Origin: Haloterrigena salifodinae
Lineage (GTDB): Archaea; Halobacteriota; Halobacteria; Halobacteriales; Natrialbaceae
Length of the DNA stretch: 64,000 nucleotides
Reading direction: 5' to 3'
Assembly: GCF_003977755.1 (NCBI RefSeq)
Contig: NZ_RQWN01000001.1
Coordinates: forward strand, 1,132,995 to 1,196,994
Shown: one piece after another, positions 18,227 through 27,447 of the stretch
Layout of the letters: each line of letters starts with the position of its first letter
Position numbering within the stretch: the stretch's first letter is position 1
The notes under the pieces: model-generated
What the model was told of the DNA's origin: nothing
The model's input: only the letters and a program-made list of their open reading frames with translations
Database searches by the model: none
Made by a program: the position numbers and the translations under genes

Positions 18227-19897
18227 TTACATCATGCCGCCCATGCCGCCGCCCATGCCGCCCATGCCGCCGGGCGCACCGCCGGGGCCGCCGGCCTCGT
18301 CGTCGCCCTTGTCGGTCGACAGGTCGCCGGCGGAGATGATGTCGTCGATTTTGAGGACCAGGTTCGCGGCCTCGGCAGCGGAGGTGACGGCCTGTTCCTT
18401 GGCGTGGGCCGGCTCGACGACGCCGGCGTCGAAGGTGTCCTCGACGTCGCCGGTGAAGACGTTCAGGCCGGCTTCGACGTCGCCATCGTCGTGGGCCGAG
18501 CGCAGGTCGACGAGCGTGTCGATGGAGTCGAGGCCGGCGTTCTCGGCGAGCACGCGCGGGACGAGCTCGAGCGAGTCGGCGAAGGCCTCGACGGCCAGCT
18601 GTTCGCGGCCGGAGACGGAGTCGGCGTAGTCGCGCAGACGCGAGGCGAGTTCGACCTCGATGGCGCCGCCGCCGGCGAGGACGCGACCGTCGGAGACGGT
18701 CTGGGCGACGACGTCGAGTGCGTCGTTGACGCCGCGCTCGAGTTCGTCGACGACGTGGTCGGTCGAGCCGCGCAGCAGGAGCGTGACGCCGTGGGCGTCC
18801 TCGCCCTCGACGTAGAACAGCTCGTCAGCGTCGTCGCGGGTGACGTCGCCGAAGCCGAGATCGTCCTCGGTCGCGCTCTCGAGGTCGGAGACGACCGACG
18901 CGCCGACGACTTCCGAGAGGAACTCGAGGTCGGACTTCTTGGCACGGCGGACGGCGAGGATGCCCTCCTTTGCGAGGTAGTGCTGGGCGAGGTCATCGAT
19001 GCCCTTCTGGCAGAAGACGACGTCGGCGTCGAGGTCGGCGATCGTGTCGACCTTCTCGCGGAGCTGTTTCTCCTCGCGGTCGAGGAACTTCTGGAGCTGG
19101 TCGGGGTCGGTGACAGAGACCTCGGTGTCGACGTCGGTCTCTTCGACCTCGATAGCCTCGTTGAGCAGCAGGATGTCGGCGTCGGTGGCCTCGGTGGGCA
19201 TGTTGTCGTGGACGGGGTCCTTGTCCACGATGCCACCCTCGAGCAGGTCGGACTCGCCGGCGCTACGGCCGGTCTGGGTCTCGATGTTGAGGAACTCGAG
19301 GTCGACGACGTTGTTGCCCTCATCGTCCTCGACGGTGACCTGTTTGATCGCGTCGATGATGAGCTGCGAGAGGTGCTCCTTGTTGACCTCGGTGCCCTTG
19401 CCAGTCATCGAGGTTTCGGCGACCGAACGCAGGAGTTCCTCGTCCTCGGTGTCGACGTCCTGGGCGATGTCGTCGATCTCGTCGCGGGCCTGCTCGGAAG
19501 CCATGTGGAAGCCCTTGATGATCGCCGTCGGGTGGATCTCCTGCTCGAGGAGGTCCTCGGCGTTCTTGAGGAGTTCGCCGGCGATCGCGACGGCCGTCGT
19601 GGTGCCGTCGCCAGCCTCGTCCTCCTGGGTCTCGGCGACCTCGATGATCATCTCGGCCGTCGGGTTGTCGATGTCCATCTCCTGGAGGATGGTGACGCCG
19701 TCGTTCGTGATGGTGACCGAGCCCATCGAGTCGACGAGCATCTTGTCCATCCCTTTCGGACCGAGTGTGGAACGGACAGCCTCGGCGACCGCACGGGCCG
19801 CGCTGATGTTGTAATCCTGCGCGTCCTTGTCCTTGACGCGCTGGGAATCCTCGCTCATTACGATCATCGGCTGACCCTGCTGCATTCGCTGGCTCAT
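18227..19897 (-). CDS. Thermosome subunit (group II chaperonin)
   Basis: A 556-residue CCT-type chaperonin subunit with the ATPase signatures TLGPKGMDKMLVD, ITNDGVTILQEM and GDGTTTAV, and the C-terminal Gly-Met tail (GGMGGMGGGMGGMM) typical of haloarchaeal thermosomes. It builds the double-ring folding machine in the cytoplasm. ATG 19897 gives the usual MSQRMQQGQPM start. A TATA-like TTTATG lies about 30 nt upstream, suggesting a leaderless or short-leader, probably heat-inducible transcript. Confidence 0.95.
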   Translation of the reverse strand: MSQRMQQGQPMIVMSEDSQRVKDKDAQDYNISAARAVAEAVRSTLGPKGMDKMLVDSMGSVTITNDGVTILQEMDIDNPTAEMIIEVAETQEDEAGDGTTTAVAIAGELLKNAEDLLEQEIHPTAIIKGFHMASEQARDEIDDIAQDVDTEDEELLRSVAETSMTGKGTEVNKEHLSQLIIDAIKQVTVEDDEGNNVVDLEFLNIETQTGRSAGESDLLEGGIVDKDPVHDNMPTEATDADILLLNEAIEVEETDVDTEVSVTDPDQLQKFLDREEKQLREKVDTIADLDADVVFCQKGIDDLAQHYLAKEGILAVRRAKKSDLEFLSEVVGASVVSDLESATEDDLGFGDVTRDDADELFYVEGEDAHGVTLLLRGSTDHVVDELERGVNDALDVVAQTVSDGRVLAGGGAIEVELASRLRDYADSVSGREQLAVEAFADSLELVPRVLAENAGLDSIDTLVDLRSAHDDGDVEAGLNVFTGDVEDTFDAGVVEPAHAKEQAVTSAAEAANLVLKIDDIISAGDLSTDKGDDEAGGPGGAPGGMGGMGGGMGGMM

Positions 19898-20307
19898 AGT
19901 CGGTCGAATCATTGATTGTGATTCTACATAAACGTTACGCTATTCAACGCTCGTGACGATCGGCAGCAAACGAATTGAGCGGTGCAAAACCGCCGTAGTG
20001 CGCGGCGTTCGGCACCTATCCACGTGAGAAGCTAACATTCCAAGAGGGAGCTCACAAGGTGGGGACATCCGCCATATTTAAGTAAATTCGATTTGCGCGA
20101 CGGGGTGGTCCGTTCCGAAAGGGCCGATGGGACGCCGACGTATCGAGCGAGCGGCGACGCACTGGTGACTCGACGCCGGAAAAACTATTAGCGATCCGAT
20201 ACGTCTCGAACCCGACCACGGCGAAGACTCGAGGAATCGATGGCAGAAGAATTTGAGTCATCGACGGCGAAGACAACAATTATCCCGACGTCAATGGATC
20301 GTCCAGT
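19898..20307. promoter_or_regulatory. Divergent thermosome/epimerase intergenic region
   Basis: 410 bp with no gene seen. On the minus strand CGTTTATG (19927-19934) is a plausible TATA box for the thermosome. On the plus strand CATATTTAAGTAAATTC near 20072 is strongly AT-rich and could start a transcript, and another AT patch lies near 20270 just before the epimerase ATG. The remainder shows nothing specific. Confidence 0.4.
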
Positions 20308-21237
20308 ATGGAGCTCTCGAACGGACGGGTTCTCGTCACGGGCGGCGCCGGATTCATCGGATCGCATCTGACCGAACGACTGCTGGCCGACGGCGTCGAG
20401 GTCACGATCGTCGACGATCTATCGAACGGTGACGCCGACCGCGTTCCCGAGGACGCGACGTTCGTCGACGCGGACCTGACGGAACCCGGCGTTCTCGACG
20501 GTCGCCTCGACGGCGTCGATCTCGTCTTCCACCTCGCGGCGTCGAAACACGTCGACACTGACCGCCCGCACGGCCAGTTCGATGACAACACGCGGATGAC
20601 CCGCAACATCCTCGAGTCGATGGCCGACGCCGGCGTCGCAGAGATCGCCTACACCTCCTCCTCGACGGTCTACGGCGAGGCACCGCGGCCGACGCCCGAG
20701 GACTACGCCCCCCTCGAACCGATCAGCGCCTACGGGGCGAGCAAACTCGCGGACGAAGGACTGCTCTCCGCGCGGGCCCACAGCCACGATCTCACCGTCT
20801 GGAACTTCCGCTTCGCGAACGTCGTCGGACCGCGCCTGCGCGGGGCCGTCATTCCGGATTTCATCGAAAAGCTGCAGGACGATCCCGAGACGCTGACGAT
20901 CCTGGGCGACGGGCGACAGGAGAAGTCCTACCTCGACGTCGAGGACTGCCTCGACGCGATGCTCCACGTCGTCGAACACGCCGACGACGCGATGAACACC
21001 TACAACCTCGGGACGCGAACGACGACCTCGGTCGACCGGATCGCCGCCATCGTCGCCGACGAGATGGACCTCGAGCCCGAGTTCGAGTACACCGGCGGCG
21101 AGCGCGGCTGGACCGGCGACGTGCCGAAGATGCGCCTCTCGATCGAGAAGCTCTCGGCGCTGGGCTGGGAGCCGACGCGCTCGAGCGACGAGGCCGTCCG
21201 GCGGGCAACTCGGGAGATTCTCGCGGAACTGGACTGA
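20308..21237 (+). CDS. NAD-dependent sugar-nucleotide epimerase/dehydratase (GalE-like)
   Basis: A 309-residue extended SDR with the NAD loop TGGAGFIGSH (residues 12-21), the catalytic Ser-Tyr-Lys set (TSSSTVYGE, then YGASK) and RFANVVGPR. It resembles UDP-glucose 4-epimerases acting on nucleotide sugars for glycan synthesis. The substrate cannot be read from the sequence. It starts just after an AT-rich promoter and is followed after 75 nt by the channel gene. Confidence 0.9.
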   Translation: MELSNGRVLVTGGAGFIGSHLTERLLADGVEVTIVDDLSNGDADRVPEDATFVDADLTEPGVLDGRLDGVDLVFHLAASKHVDTDRPHGQFDDNTRMTRNILESMADAGVAEIAYTSSSTVYGEAPRPTPEDYAPLEPISAYGASKLADEGLLSARAHSHDLTVWNFRFANVVGPRLRGAVIPDFIEKLQDDPETLTILGDGRQEKSYLDVEDCLDAMLHVVEHADDAMNTYNLGTRTTTSVDRIAAIVADEMDLEPEFEYTGGERGWTGDVPKMRLSIEKLSALGWEPTRSSDEAVRRATREILAELD

Positions 21238-21312
21238 ACGCCGCGCCGCGTGGTTCGCGTCGGTACGTATTCAGGCACCACCATTAGGTGCAAGCTAGCT
21301 GCTAAGACGGCT

Positions 21313-22353
21313 ATGACTACCCAGCGGTGTAGACACGTCACGAGTAGCAGCGGGGTCGACGAGGCCGGTGCGGTCTGTTGCTGGCGGCCAACGTGGGACG
21401 ACGCCGATCGATGTCTCTGGCACACCGAGCGCGTCGTTCCGGCGGAAGAGTACGAGCGAAATCCGCCGGAGCCGGGCGAACGGCTCGACGGAGCGAATCT
21501 CGAGGGGACGATGGTGAGCGGGACGTCGTTCCTCGCGGGGCGGTCGCTCGTCGCCGCGGACTTCACCGACGCGGTCCTCGACGGCGCCGACCTCTCGGGG
21601 GCGGACCTCCGCCGCGCCAGATTTCAGGACGTCGACGCACACGGCGCGTCGTTCCGAAACGCGAACCTCCACGACGCCGTGTTCACCTTCGCCGACCTCC
21701 GGGGCGCAGACTTTCGAGAGGCGAGACTGTACCGCGCGGGGCTGACCGACGTTCGACTCAACCTCGAGACGGCGTTCGGCGAGCGGTCGGTGTACGAGGA
21801 CGAACTGGAACGGGTGTCGGACGAGGATTTCCTGGCCCTATCTGAATCCGCACAGTGGCTCTACAGGGAACTGCAGCGCCTCTACGGGGAAAACGCACTT
21901 TCAGAGCAGGCGCAGACCTACTACCTTCGCGAGATGGATCTCCGGCGCCGCCTGGCCTGGCGGGGCGGGAACTACCTGCAGGCGATCACGCTTGCCGGAT
22001 CGCGCTGGGTCATGCGCTACGGGACGAGTCCGTGGCGCGTCGTCGCGACCTCGCTGCTTCTGATCGTCGTCTGTGCGGGGCTGTTCCCGCTGACCGGCGG
22101 CATCCGTGAGGTCGGAACTGACACGGCGATCACCTACGAGATCAACGATCCGACGGACACACCCGGTCCCGTCCTCGTTCGAACGTTTCTCAAGAGCCTC
22201 TACTTCAGTGTCATCACCTTCGCCACGCTCGGCTACGGCGACATTCAGCCGGTCGGCGGGTGGGCCCGCGCCGTCGCCAGCGTCGAAACGCTGCTCGGAT
22301 CGCTGCTGATGGCGCTGCTGGTCTTCGTCCTCACGCGGAGCGTTCACTACTGA
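21313..22353 (+). CDS. Pentapeptide-repeat protein fused to a two-TM potassium channel
   Basis: A 346-residue fusion. Residues 1-37 hold a Cys/His cluster (RCRH, VCCW, RCLWH) that could bind zinc. Residues about 57-145 are pentapeptide repeats (A-D/N-L-x-x pattern). The C-terminus has two TM helices flanking a pore with the K+ selectivity filter TLGYGD at 305-310. It is probably a cation channel gated through its cytosolic part. ATG 21313 begins the Cys cluster. Function beyond a K+ pore is inferred. Confidence 0.85.
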   Translation: MTTQRCRHVTSSSGVDEAGAVCCWRPTWDDADRCLWHTERVVPAEEYERNPPEPGERLDGANLEGTMVSGTSFLAGRSLVAADFTDAVLDGADLSGADLRRARFQDVDAHGASFRNANLHDAVFTFADLRGADFREARLYRAGLTDVRLNLETAFGERSVYEDELERVSDEDFLALSESAQWLYRELQRLYGENALSEQAQTYYLREMDLRRRLAWRGGNYLQAITLAGSRWVMRYGTSPWRVVATSLLLIVVCAGLFPLTGGIREVGTDTAITYEINDPTDTPGPVLVRTFLKSLYFSVITFATLGYGDIQPVGGWARAVASVETLLGSLLMALLVFVLTRSVHY

Positions 22354-22398
22354 ACGCACAGGGCGAACGAGCGGGAGAAAGCCAGCGATTCGGACGGC

Positions 22399-23124
22399 TC
22401 AACCGGTCTCGAGCGGATCGACCAGCGACGGCTCGTCGACCGACGGATCGTTGACCGCCCGCGAGACCGGATACGCGCGCATTTCGTCGGACGGGTGTGG
22501 CTCAAGGAGGTCGCCGGGGTTGTCGGCCGTCAGCCACTCCCGTTCGGCTCCCGGCTCGAGGATCACCGCCATCCGGTGGTGGAGGTCCGCGACGAGGTCG
22601 TTGGGTTCGGTCGTCACGATGGTGAAGGTCTCGAGCGGGCCGTCAGAACCGTCGTCTTCGCTCTCCTCGAGCCCGCCGCCGAACGCCTCGAGGCCGGCCT
22701 GGGTCGTCTCCTCCTCGGACTCCCAGCGTTCCCACAGCCCCGCCAGCGCGAACACGCGATCGTCCTCGAAGCTGACTCTGTAGGGCCGTTTCCCACTATC
22801 ATCCGTCTCGACCCACTCGTAGAAGCCGTCGGCCGGGACGATGCAACGACGGCGCTCGTAGGCCTCGCGGAACGCCGGCTTCTCGCCGATCGTCTCCGCC
22901 CGCGCGTTGATGAGCCCGCCGCTGTCGTCCTCGGCCCACGACGGCACTAGCCCCCACTCGAGTCGTCGGATCGTCTCCGGTTCGTCGTTCGCGACCACCG
23001 GCAGGCGCTGGCCCGGCGCCATGTTGTACCGCGGTTCGAACCCGTTACCGCCGTCTGCGAACCGCGCGTCGAACCGCTCCTCGAGTGTCCCCCGCTCGAC
23101 CATCAGTGTGTAACGACCGCACAT
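22399..23124 (-). CDS. SOS response-associated peptidase (SRAP/YedK/HMCES family)
   Basis: A 241-residue protein starting MCGRY, so that Cys2 becomes the N-terminal catalytic residue that crosslinks to abasic sites in single-stranded DNA. Other family marks are NARAET, the FYEW segment and LHHRMAVIL near the C-terminus. ATG 23124 is fixed by the Cys2 requirement. An acidic insertion (about residues 150-180, rich in Glu/Asp/Gly) is larger than usual. It acts in DNA damage protection. Confidence 0.92.
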   Translation of the reverse strand: MCGRYTLMVERGTLEERFDARFADGGNGFEPRYNMAPGQRLPVVANDEPETIRRLEWGLVPSWAEDDSGGLINARAETIGEKPAFREAYERRRCIVPADGFYEWVETDDSGKRPYRVSFEDDRVFALAGLWERWESEEETTQAGLEAFGGGLEESEDDGSDGPLETFTIVTTEPNDLVADLHHRMAVILEPGAEREWLTADNPGDLLEPHPSDEMRAYPVSRAVNDPSVDEPSLVDPLETG

Positions 23125-23369
23125 ACCTCGACCGTCGGACCGTCGGGATAAATCGTTGTTCGTCGCCACTCGAGAATGTCGGTTCCACATACCGCACTGC
23201 AGACGAGTCCCCGGGCCAGATTCGGGGCGCAGACGGCCGCTCGAGCCCCGACAGCGCGACGAGTACCGGTCCGTTCGCGGGGCGGTATGGACCTCATACC
23301 ATCGCCGAGACGGCCGGTAAGGGCCCCGTTACGATATCCGATCCCAGCACAGGTCACGACGGGGTCATG

Positions 23370-23483
23370 ATGACGGATCGATACGAAATGGTGGTGTGTC
23401 AAAGCGGTAACCTCGAACTCCGCGATCCGGACGACCCCGACTGCTGGATTGCGACCGACTCGCCGGCGACAGTGACGCGGTAA
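23370..23483 (+). CDS. 37-residue conserved-looking haloarchaeal microprotein
   Basis: A short ORF, MTDRYEMVVCQSGNLELRD then PDDPDCWIATDSPATVTR, with an overlapping alternative ATG just upstream. The pattern of an acidic start, a GNLELRDPD core and WIATDSP resembles small haloarchaeal DUF proteins I recall (DUF7331-like), but this is memory, not a search. It has neither TM nor Cys-pair motifs. Function unknown. Confidence 0.45.
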   Translation: MTDRYEMVVCQSGNLELRDPDDPDCWIATDSPATVTR

Positions 23484-23576
23484 CCCGTCTCGCCTCCACG
23501 ATACCGGTACCGCTCATCATTTTTCGACGACGCGATTGCACTGATCGCTCCGTAAGTAAGAGCGTTAGTAGGATAC

Positions 23577-24715
23577 TTCACAGAACGCCAAGACTGGGAT
23601 GCCGACGGCCCTGTTCGGGGCTTGTCAGTGAACGCGACGAGACCGAGACCAACGTCAGCCGGCCGGGATAAACCCGCGATTCGGCTTGACGGTTCCTGAC
23701 TTCAGGGCGAGTCGACTGTCGCCCGTCCGCCGAGACGACTGTTGGCCCCAACGGACGTATCGCCATCCGATGTTTTTCGAACCGATGTAATCGGCGTTCG
23801 CCGTTGCGCCGCAGTTCTCGCATTCGAACAGAGCCTGTCACACGCGGTTTTCCGCACTGGTATGTCCGCATTCCGGACACCGCTGACTCGTGCACTCCGG
23901 CGAGACGAACGCAACCCGGATCTCTTCGGCTTCAGCCTTGTACTCGAGCAGATCGACGAGCTTCCGGTGGGCCCACTGGTGAAATTCCTTGGCAGGTGGT
24001 GCCCGTTGACGGATATGCGTCAGGTTCTCGACGGCGATAACGGTACAGCCGTGGTCGAGCGCCTCCCTGAGGATATCGTTAGCAACGTCGTGGAGCGTCT
24101 GTCGAACGCACCGGCCTTCCCGTCCACTCAGTCGCTGAATGGTCCGATGTGCTGACCGCGTCCCGGTTCGCTGGAGCCCGCTTCGGATACGGTCGAACTC
24201 GCGATGACGATGTCGCAGTTCCCGTCCCGAGGCGAAATACGCGGTGCTGGTAGTCGCGATGTTGACGATACCGAGGTCAACGCCGAGAACTGTCCTGTCC
24301 TCGTCGCCGGATTTCGTCTCATCGCGCGACTCGGGTTTCGGTTTGCGAAAGCCGAAATGGAGATACCAGTCGCCGTCGCGTTTCGAGAGCGTCGACTCGG
24401 TCAGATCCTACCCGTCGTCATCCAGATACTGACGTTGGTAACCGGTTTCGTCGTCTGGGAGCGCGAGATCGCACTTGATTCGATCTCCGGTACCGGCCGT
24501 CGCCAGTGACACGGAATCGTCGTCGAACAACGTCATCGTCCGTGCGTCGTAGGTCAGCGTATCGCTGGTGAACGTCGGCCGAGACGTATCGTAGCCCTTG
24601 TCGAGGCCTTCGATCTCTTCGACGCCTGCGAGCGCGGCCGCGGCCTGATGGATCGCGAGAATCGCGTGTTGACTCCCGAGACGGGTTCGGTCCCGTACAT
24701 CGTCGTCAAGACTAT
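23577..24715 (-). pseudogene. TnpB (IS200/IS605-type) pseudogene
   Basis: The minus strand reads a TnpB nuclease in pieces: TRLGSQHAILAIHQAAAAL, ARTMTLFDDDSVSLA, the RuvC-I strand VLGVDLGIVN, the RuvC Glu motif VIAVENLTHIRQ and the zinc ribbon CPECGHTS...CENCGATANADY. In-frame stops occur in the wedge region (DDDG stop DLTEST) and inside the zinc ribbon (ENRV stop). About 60 N-terminal residues are missing. No TnpA gene or clear transposon ends are visible. It sits directly downstream of tRNA-Ser. Confidence 0.88.
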
Positions 24716-24791
24716 TGAATGGTGGCTCAATAGAGTATATAGTATATACTTATCCAAATAAATCTATCAGAATTGATAGAATGTCCAGAAG

Positions 24792-24872
24792 CGCCAGGAC
24801 AGGGATTTGAACCCTGAATCCCAAAGGGAACACGCTTTCCAGGCGTGCGCCTTACCGTTCGGCCATCCTGGC
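24792..24872 (-). tRNA. tRNA-Ser (anticodon GGA)
   Basis: The minus strand folds as a class II tRNA of 81 nt. The acceptor stem is GCCAGGA/TCCTGGC with discriminator G, the anticodon stem is CACGC/GCGTG enclosing the loop CTGGAAA (anticodon GGA), followed by a variable arm and the T-arm GGTTCAAATCC. There is no intron and no encoded CCA. A TTAAAA element about 25 nt upstream (near 24900) is a likely TATA box. Confidence 0.93.
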
Positions 24873-24899
24873 CCGTCTCCTCCTAACCGCGTCCGTCTT

Positions 24900-25184
24900 T
24901 TAACTCTTACTTTTGTCGTCGCCGCCGTGTGCCTCGGTTTCACGCCGCGCACGCTGCGCCGCCCAGACGGCCACGCGGTGCTCGAGGCAGTAGGCCGTTC
25001 CCGCGGTAATTGCTCCGACGAGGACGGCGACGACGACCGCCTGCCCGAACGTCACGAGCGGGTCGACGACCAGCGCATAGCCCTGCACGAGCGCCAGGAA
25101 CGCCATCCAGCCGACGGCGCCCCACAGGAGCGCCGAGACGATTCGGGGATGGGACCGGACGATCGGGGGCAGCGCCGGGGCCAT
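24900..25184 (-). CDS. Small membrane protein downstream of RidA
   Basis: A 94-residue protein with two hydrophobic helices (about residues 15-36 and 45-66) and a charged C-terminus (AQRARRETEAHGGDDKSK). Its ATG overlaps the stop of the RidA gene (TAATG), so the two are translationally coupled. The family is not named with confidence (a DUF of haloarchaeal membrane proteins). The gene ends just before tRNA-Ser. Confidence 0.7.
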   Translation of the reverse strand: MAPALPPIVRSHPRIVSALLWGAVGWMAFLALVQGYALVVDPLVTFGQAVVVAVLVGAITAGTAYCLEHRVAVWAAQRARRETEAHGGDDKSKS

Positions 25185-25564
25185 TACTCGAGGGAGGCGA
25201 CGGCTTCGATTTCGACGCCGACGCCTTTGGGAAGGGCGGCAACCTCGACGGCGCTGCGGGCGGGCGGCTGGTCGTCGAAGTAGTCGGCGTAGGTCTCGTT
25301 CATCGCGTCGAAGTCGTCAATGTCGTCGAGGTAGACGGTGACCTTGAGGATGTCCTCAGATGACGCGCCCGCTTCGTCGAGGACGGCGTCGAGGTTGTAG
25401 AGGGCCTGTTCGGTCTGGGCCGCGATGGGTTCGTCGTCGAGCAGTTCGCCGTCGGCCGTCAGCGGGATCTGGCCGGCGGTAAAGAGCAGCGAGTCGGTGC
25501 TCGTCGCCTGGCTGTAGGCGCCGACCGCGGCAGGCGCGTCGTCGGTGTCGATGATCCGTTTCAT
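25184..25564 (-). CDS. ridA: RidA family reactive-imine deaminase
   Basis: A 126-residue YjgF/RidA protein. It has GAYSQAT near the N-terminus, LLFTAGQIPL, the ALYNLDAVLDEAG helix, KVTVYLDDIDDF, and PARSAVEVAALPKG with the conserved substrate-contacting Arg. RidA hydrolyses enamine/imine products released by PLP enzymes such as threonine dehydratase, whose gene (ilvA) lies about 400 nt upstream on the same strand. That neighbourhood supports the role. Confidence 0.93.
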   Translation of the reverse strand: MKRIIDTDDAPAAVGAYSQATSTDSLLFTAGQIPLTADGELLDDEPIAAQTEQALYNLDAVLDEAGASSEDILKVTVYLDDIDDFDAMNETYADYFDDQPPARSAVEVAALPKGVGVEIEAVASLE

Positions 25565-25677
25565 GGTCGATGACTCGAGCCGAGGCGGCTTAAAAGCGGC
25601 CGAAGTGCGTTCGAGCGCTCGGCGGCCGCAGTGACCGACACGAGCGCAGTACGAGTGTCGAGCGCGTCGAATCGCAG

Positions 25678-25893
25678 TTAGGAATCCGGCTCGAGGGCCT
25701 GGACGCTCACCGAGATGAAGTAGACGAACATGAACAGGAAGAAGCCGACGGTGAGCGGAATGAGCCGGTGATCGATGACGGCGAGGTCTAGCACCGCCGA
25801 GAGCGCGATTCCGAAGACGTAGATCCCCATCACGCACACGCCGATCGCGTAGTAGAAGCGAAGATCGGATTCGAAGTATTCCTGAATACCCAT
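25678..25893 (-). CDS. 71-residue two-TM membrane protein
   Basis: A short protein with two long hydrophobic helices (YYAIGVCVMGIYVFGIAL and IPLTVGFFLFMFVYFISV). It lies between ridA and ilvA on the same strand. It has an ATG start with clean codon use. No family is recognised; the position within the amino-acid catabolic group may be incidental. Confidence 0.65.
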   Translation of the reverse strand: MGIQEYFESDLRFYYAIGVCVMGIYVFGIALSAVLDLAVIDHRLIPLTVGFFLFMFVYFISVSVQALEPDS

Positions 25894-25983
25894 ATCGCGT
25901 TATTGCCGACTGGTGGGAAAAGCATAGTGAACTGACCGGACGCGATTCGTAGTTCGAGCGAACGAGCGACCGCGCCGAGCCGA

Positions 25984-27195
25984 TCAGGCGAGCACGTCGA
26001 CTTCGTAGCCGGCGTCTCGCAGGTCGGAGAGGAACGCGTCGACGTGGTCGGGGCCGCGCATCTCGAGTTCGATCTCGACTTCCGTATCGCTCATCTCGAC
26101 GTCGCGGGAGGTCCGATCGTGGTGGATGGCGTAGATGTTCGCCTGGTGGGCGGTGAAGATATCGAGGAGATCCTCGAGCGCGCCTGGGCGGTCCTTCAGA
26201 ACGGTGCGGATCTTCAGGTAGCGCCCGGTCTCGACGAGGCCGCGGACGATGACGTTGGTCAGCGTGTTGAGGTCGATGTTGCCGCCACAGAGCGCGGGAA
26301 CGATGACTTCGTCCTCGTCGTAGTCGAACTTCTCGAAGAGGACCGCGGCCAGGGGCACCGCGCCCGCGCCCTCGACGACCGTCTTCGAGCGCTCGAGGAG
26401 GTAGACCAAGGCGACGGCGATCTCGGGGTCGGAGACGGTGACGACCTCGTCGACGTACTCCTGGATGTAGGGAAAGGTCTGCTCGCCGACGCTGCGGGTC
26501 GCGATGCCGTCGGCGATGGTGTCGACCTCGTCGATCGAGACCCGCTCGCCCTTCTCGAGCGAGGTGGCGGCACTCGAGGCGCCCGCGGCCTGGACGCCGA
26601 TGACCCGGACGTCCGGGTTCTGTTCCTTGATCGCGGTCGCGATGCCGCTGATGAGGCCGCCGCCGCCGATGGGGACGACGACGGTCTCGACGTGGGGGCA
26701 GTCCTCTACGATCTCGAGGCCGATCGTCCCCTGGCCCGCCATGACGTACTCGTCGTCGAACGCGTGGACGTAGGTCCGGCCCTCCTCGCGTTCGATCTCG
26801 TGGGCGCGCTCGGCGGCTTCGTTGTAGTCGCGACCCGACAGCACGACCTCGGCACCGTAGTTTCTGGTCGCCTTGACCTTCGAGATCGGGGCGTGTTCGG
26901 GCATCACGATCTTCGAGTCGACGCCCGACCGCGTGGCCGCGAGCGCGACCCCCTGGGCGTGGTTGCCCGCGCTGGCGGTGACGACGCCCGCGTCCTTCTG
27001 GGCGGCCGAGAGCGTCGCGATCCGGTTGGTCGCCCCACGGATCTTGAACGCGCCCGTCCGCTGGAAGTTCTCCAGTTTCAGGTGTACCTCGGCGCCGGTC
27101 ATCGACGAATAGGTGTGGGACCGCTCGAGCGGCGTGTGTCTGGACGTTTCCTGCACCCGTTCGCGAGCCTCGAGAATATCGTCGAGTTCGAGCAT
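25984..27195 (-). CDS. ilvA: Threonine ammonia-lyase (threonine dehydratase)
   Basis: A 403-residue fold-II PLP enzyme deaminating threonine to 2-oxobutanoate. The PLP lysine lies in GAFKIRGA (Lys51), the glycine-rich phosphate loop is PIGGGGLISG, and the last 75 residues form an ACT-like regulatory domain (VLKDRPGALEDLLDIFTAHQ). The presence of the ACT domain fits feedback control. It is upstream of ridA, which clears the reactive enamine made by this enzyme. Confidence 0.92.
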   Translation of the reverse strand: MLELDDILEARERVQETSRHTPLERSHTYSSMTGAEVHLKLENFQRTGAFKIRGATNRIATLSAAQKDAGVVTASAGNHAQGVALAATRSGVDSKIVMPEHAPISKVKATRNYGAEVVLSGRDYNEAAERAHEIEREEGRTYVHAFDDEYVMAGQGTIGLEIVEDCPHVETVVVPIGGGGLISGIATAIKEQNPDVRVIGVQAAGASSAATSLEKGERVSIDEVDTIADGIATRSVGEQTFPYIQEYVDEVVTVSDPEIAVALVYLLERSKTVVEGAGAVPLAAVLFEKFDYDEDEVIVPALCGGNIDLNTLTNVIVRGLVETGRYLKIRTVLKDRPGALEDLLDIFTAHQANIYAIHHDRTSRDVEMSDTEVEIELEMRGPDHVDAFLSDLRDAGYEVDVLA

Positions 27196-27447
27196 ACGCC
27201 CGACTACGGGGCTGGTACTGTAAGACTGTCGGGGACGACTCGCCGGACGGCCCGGCGCTCACGGCGACCCCGACAGGACAGTGTTGCCGGATTGGCAACA
27301 CGACAGGGAATACAGGGAATGCACGGCGTGTGACGTGCGAGTGTAGAACGGGACGCGGTGCATATAAAGCTCATGGCTCCAGGGTAAAAGTGAAATCGCC
27401 ACACAGAAGCGGGGAAACGCCCGCGTCTGACGGTTGGCAGACGACCG

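Noticed and set aside
18404-19915. 503-residue open frame on the strand opposite the thermosome
   Set aside because: It is a GC-biased shadow with Val/Asp/Leu/Gly monotony and no motifs; the thermosome is certain.
27204-27404. 66-residue minus ORF upstream of ilvA
   Set aside because: Basic, Cys/Ser-rich sequence with no motifs in an AT/GC-mixed leader; more likely a promoter region.
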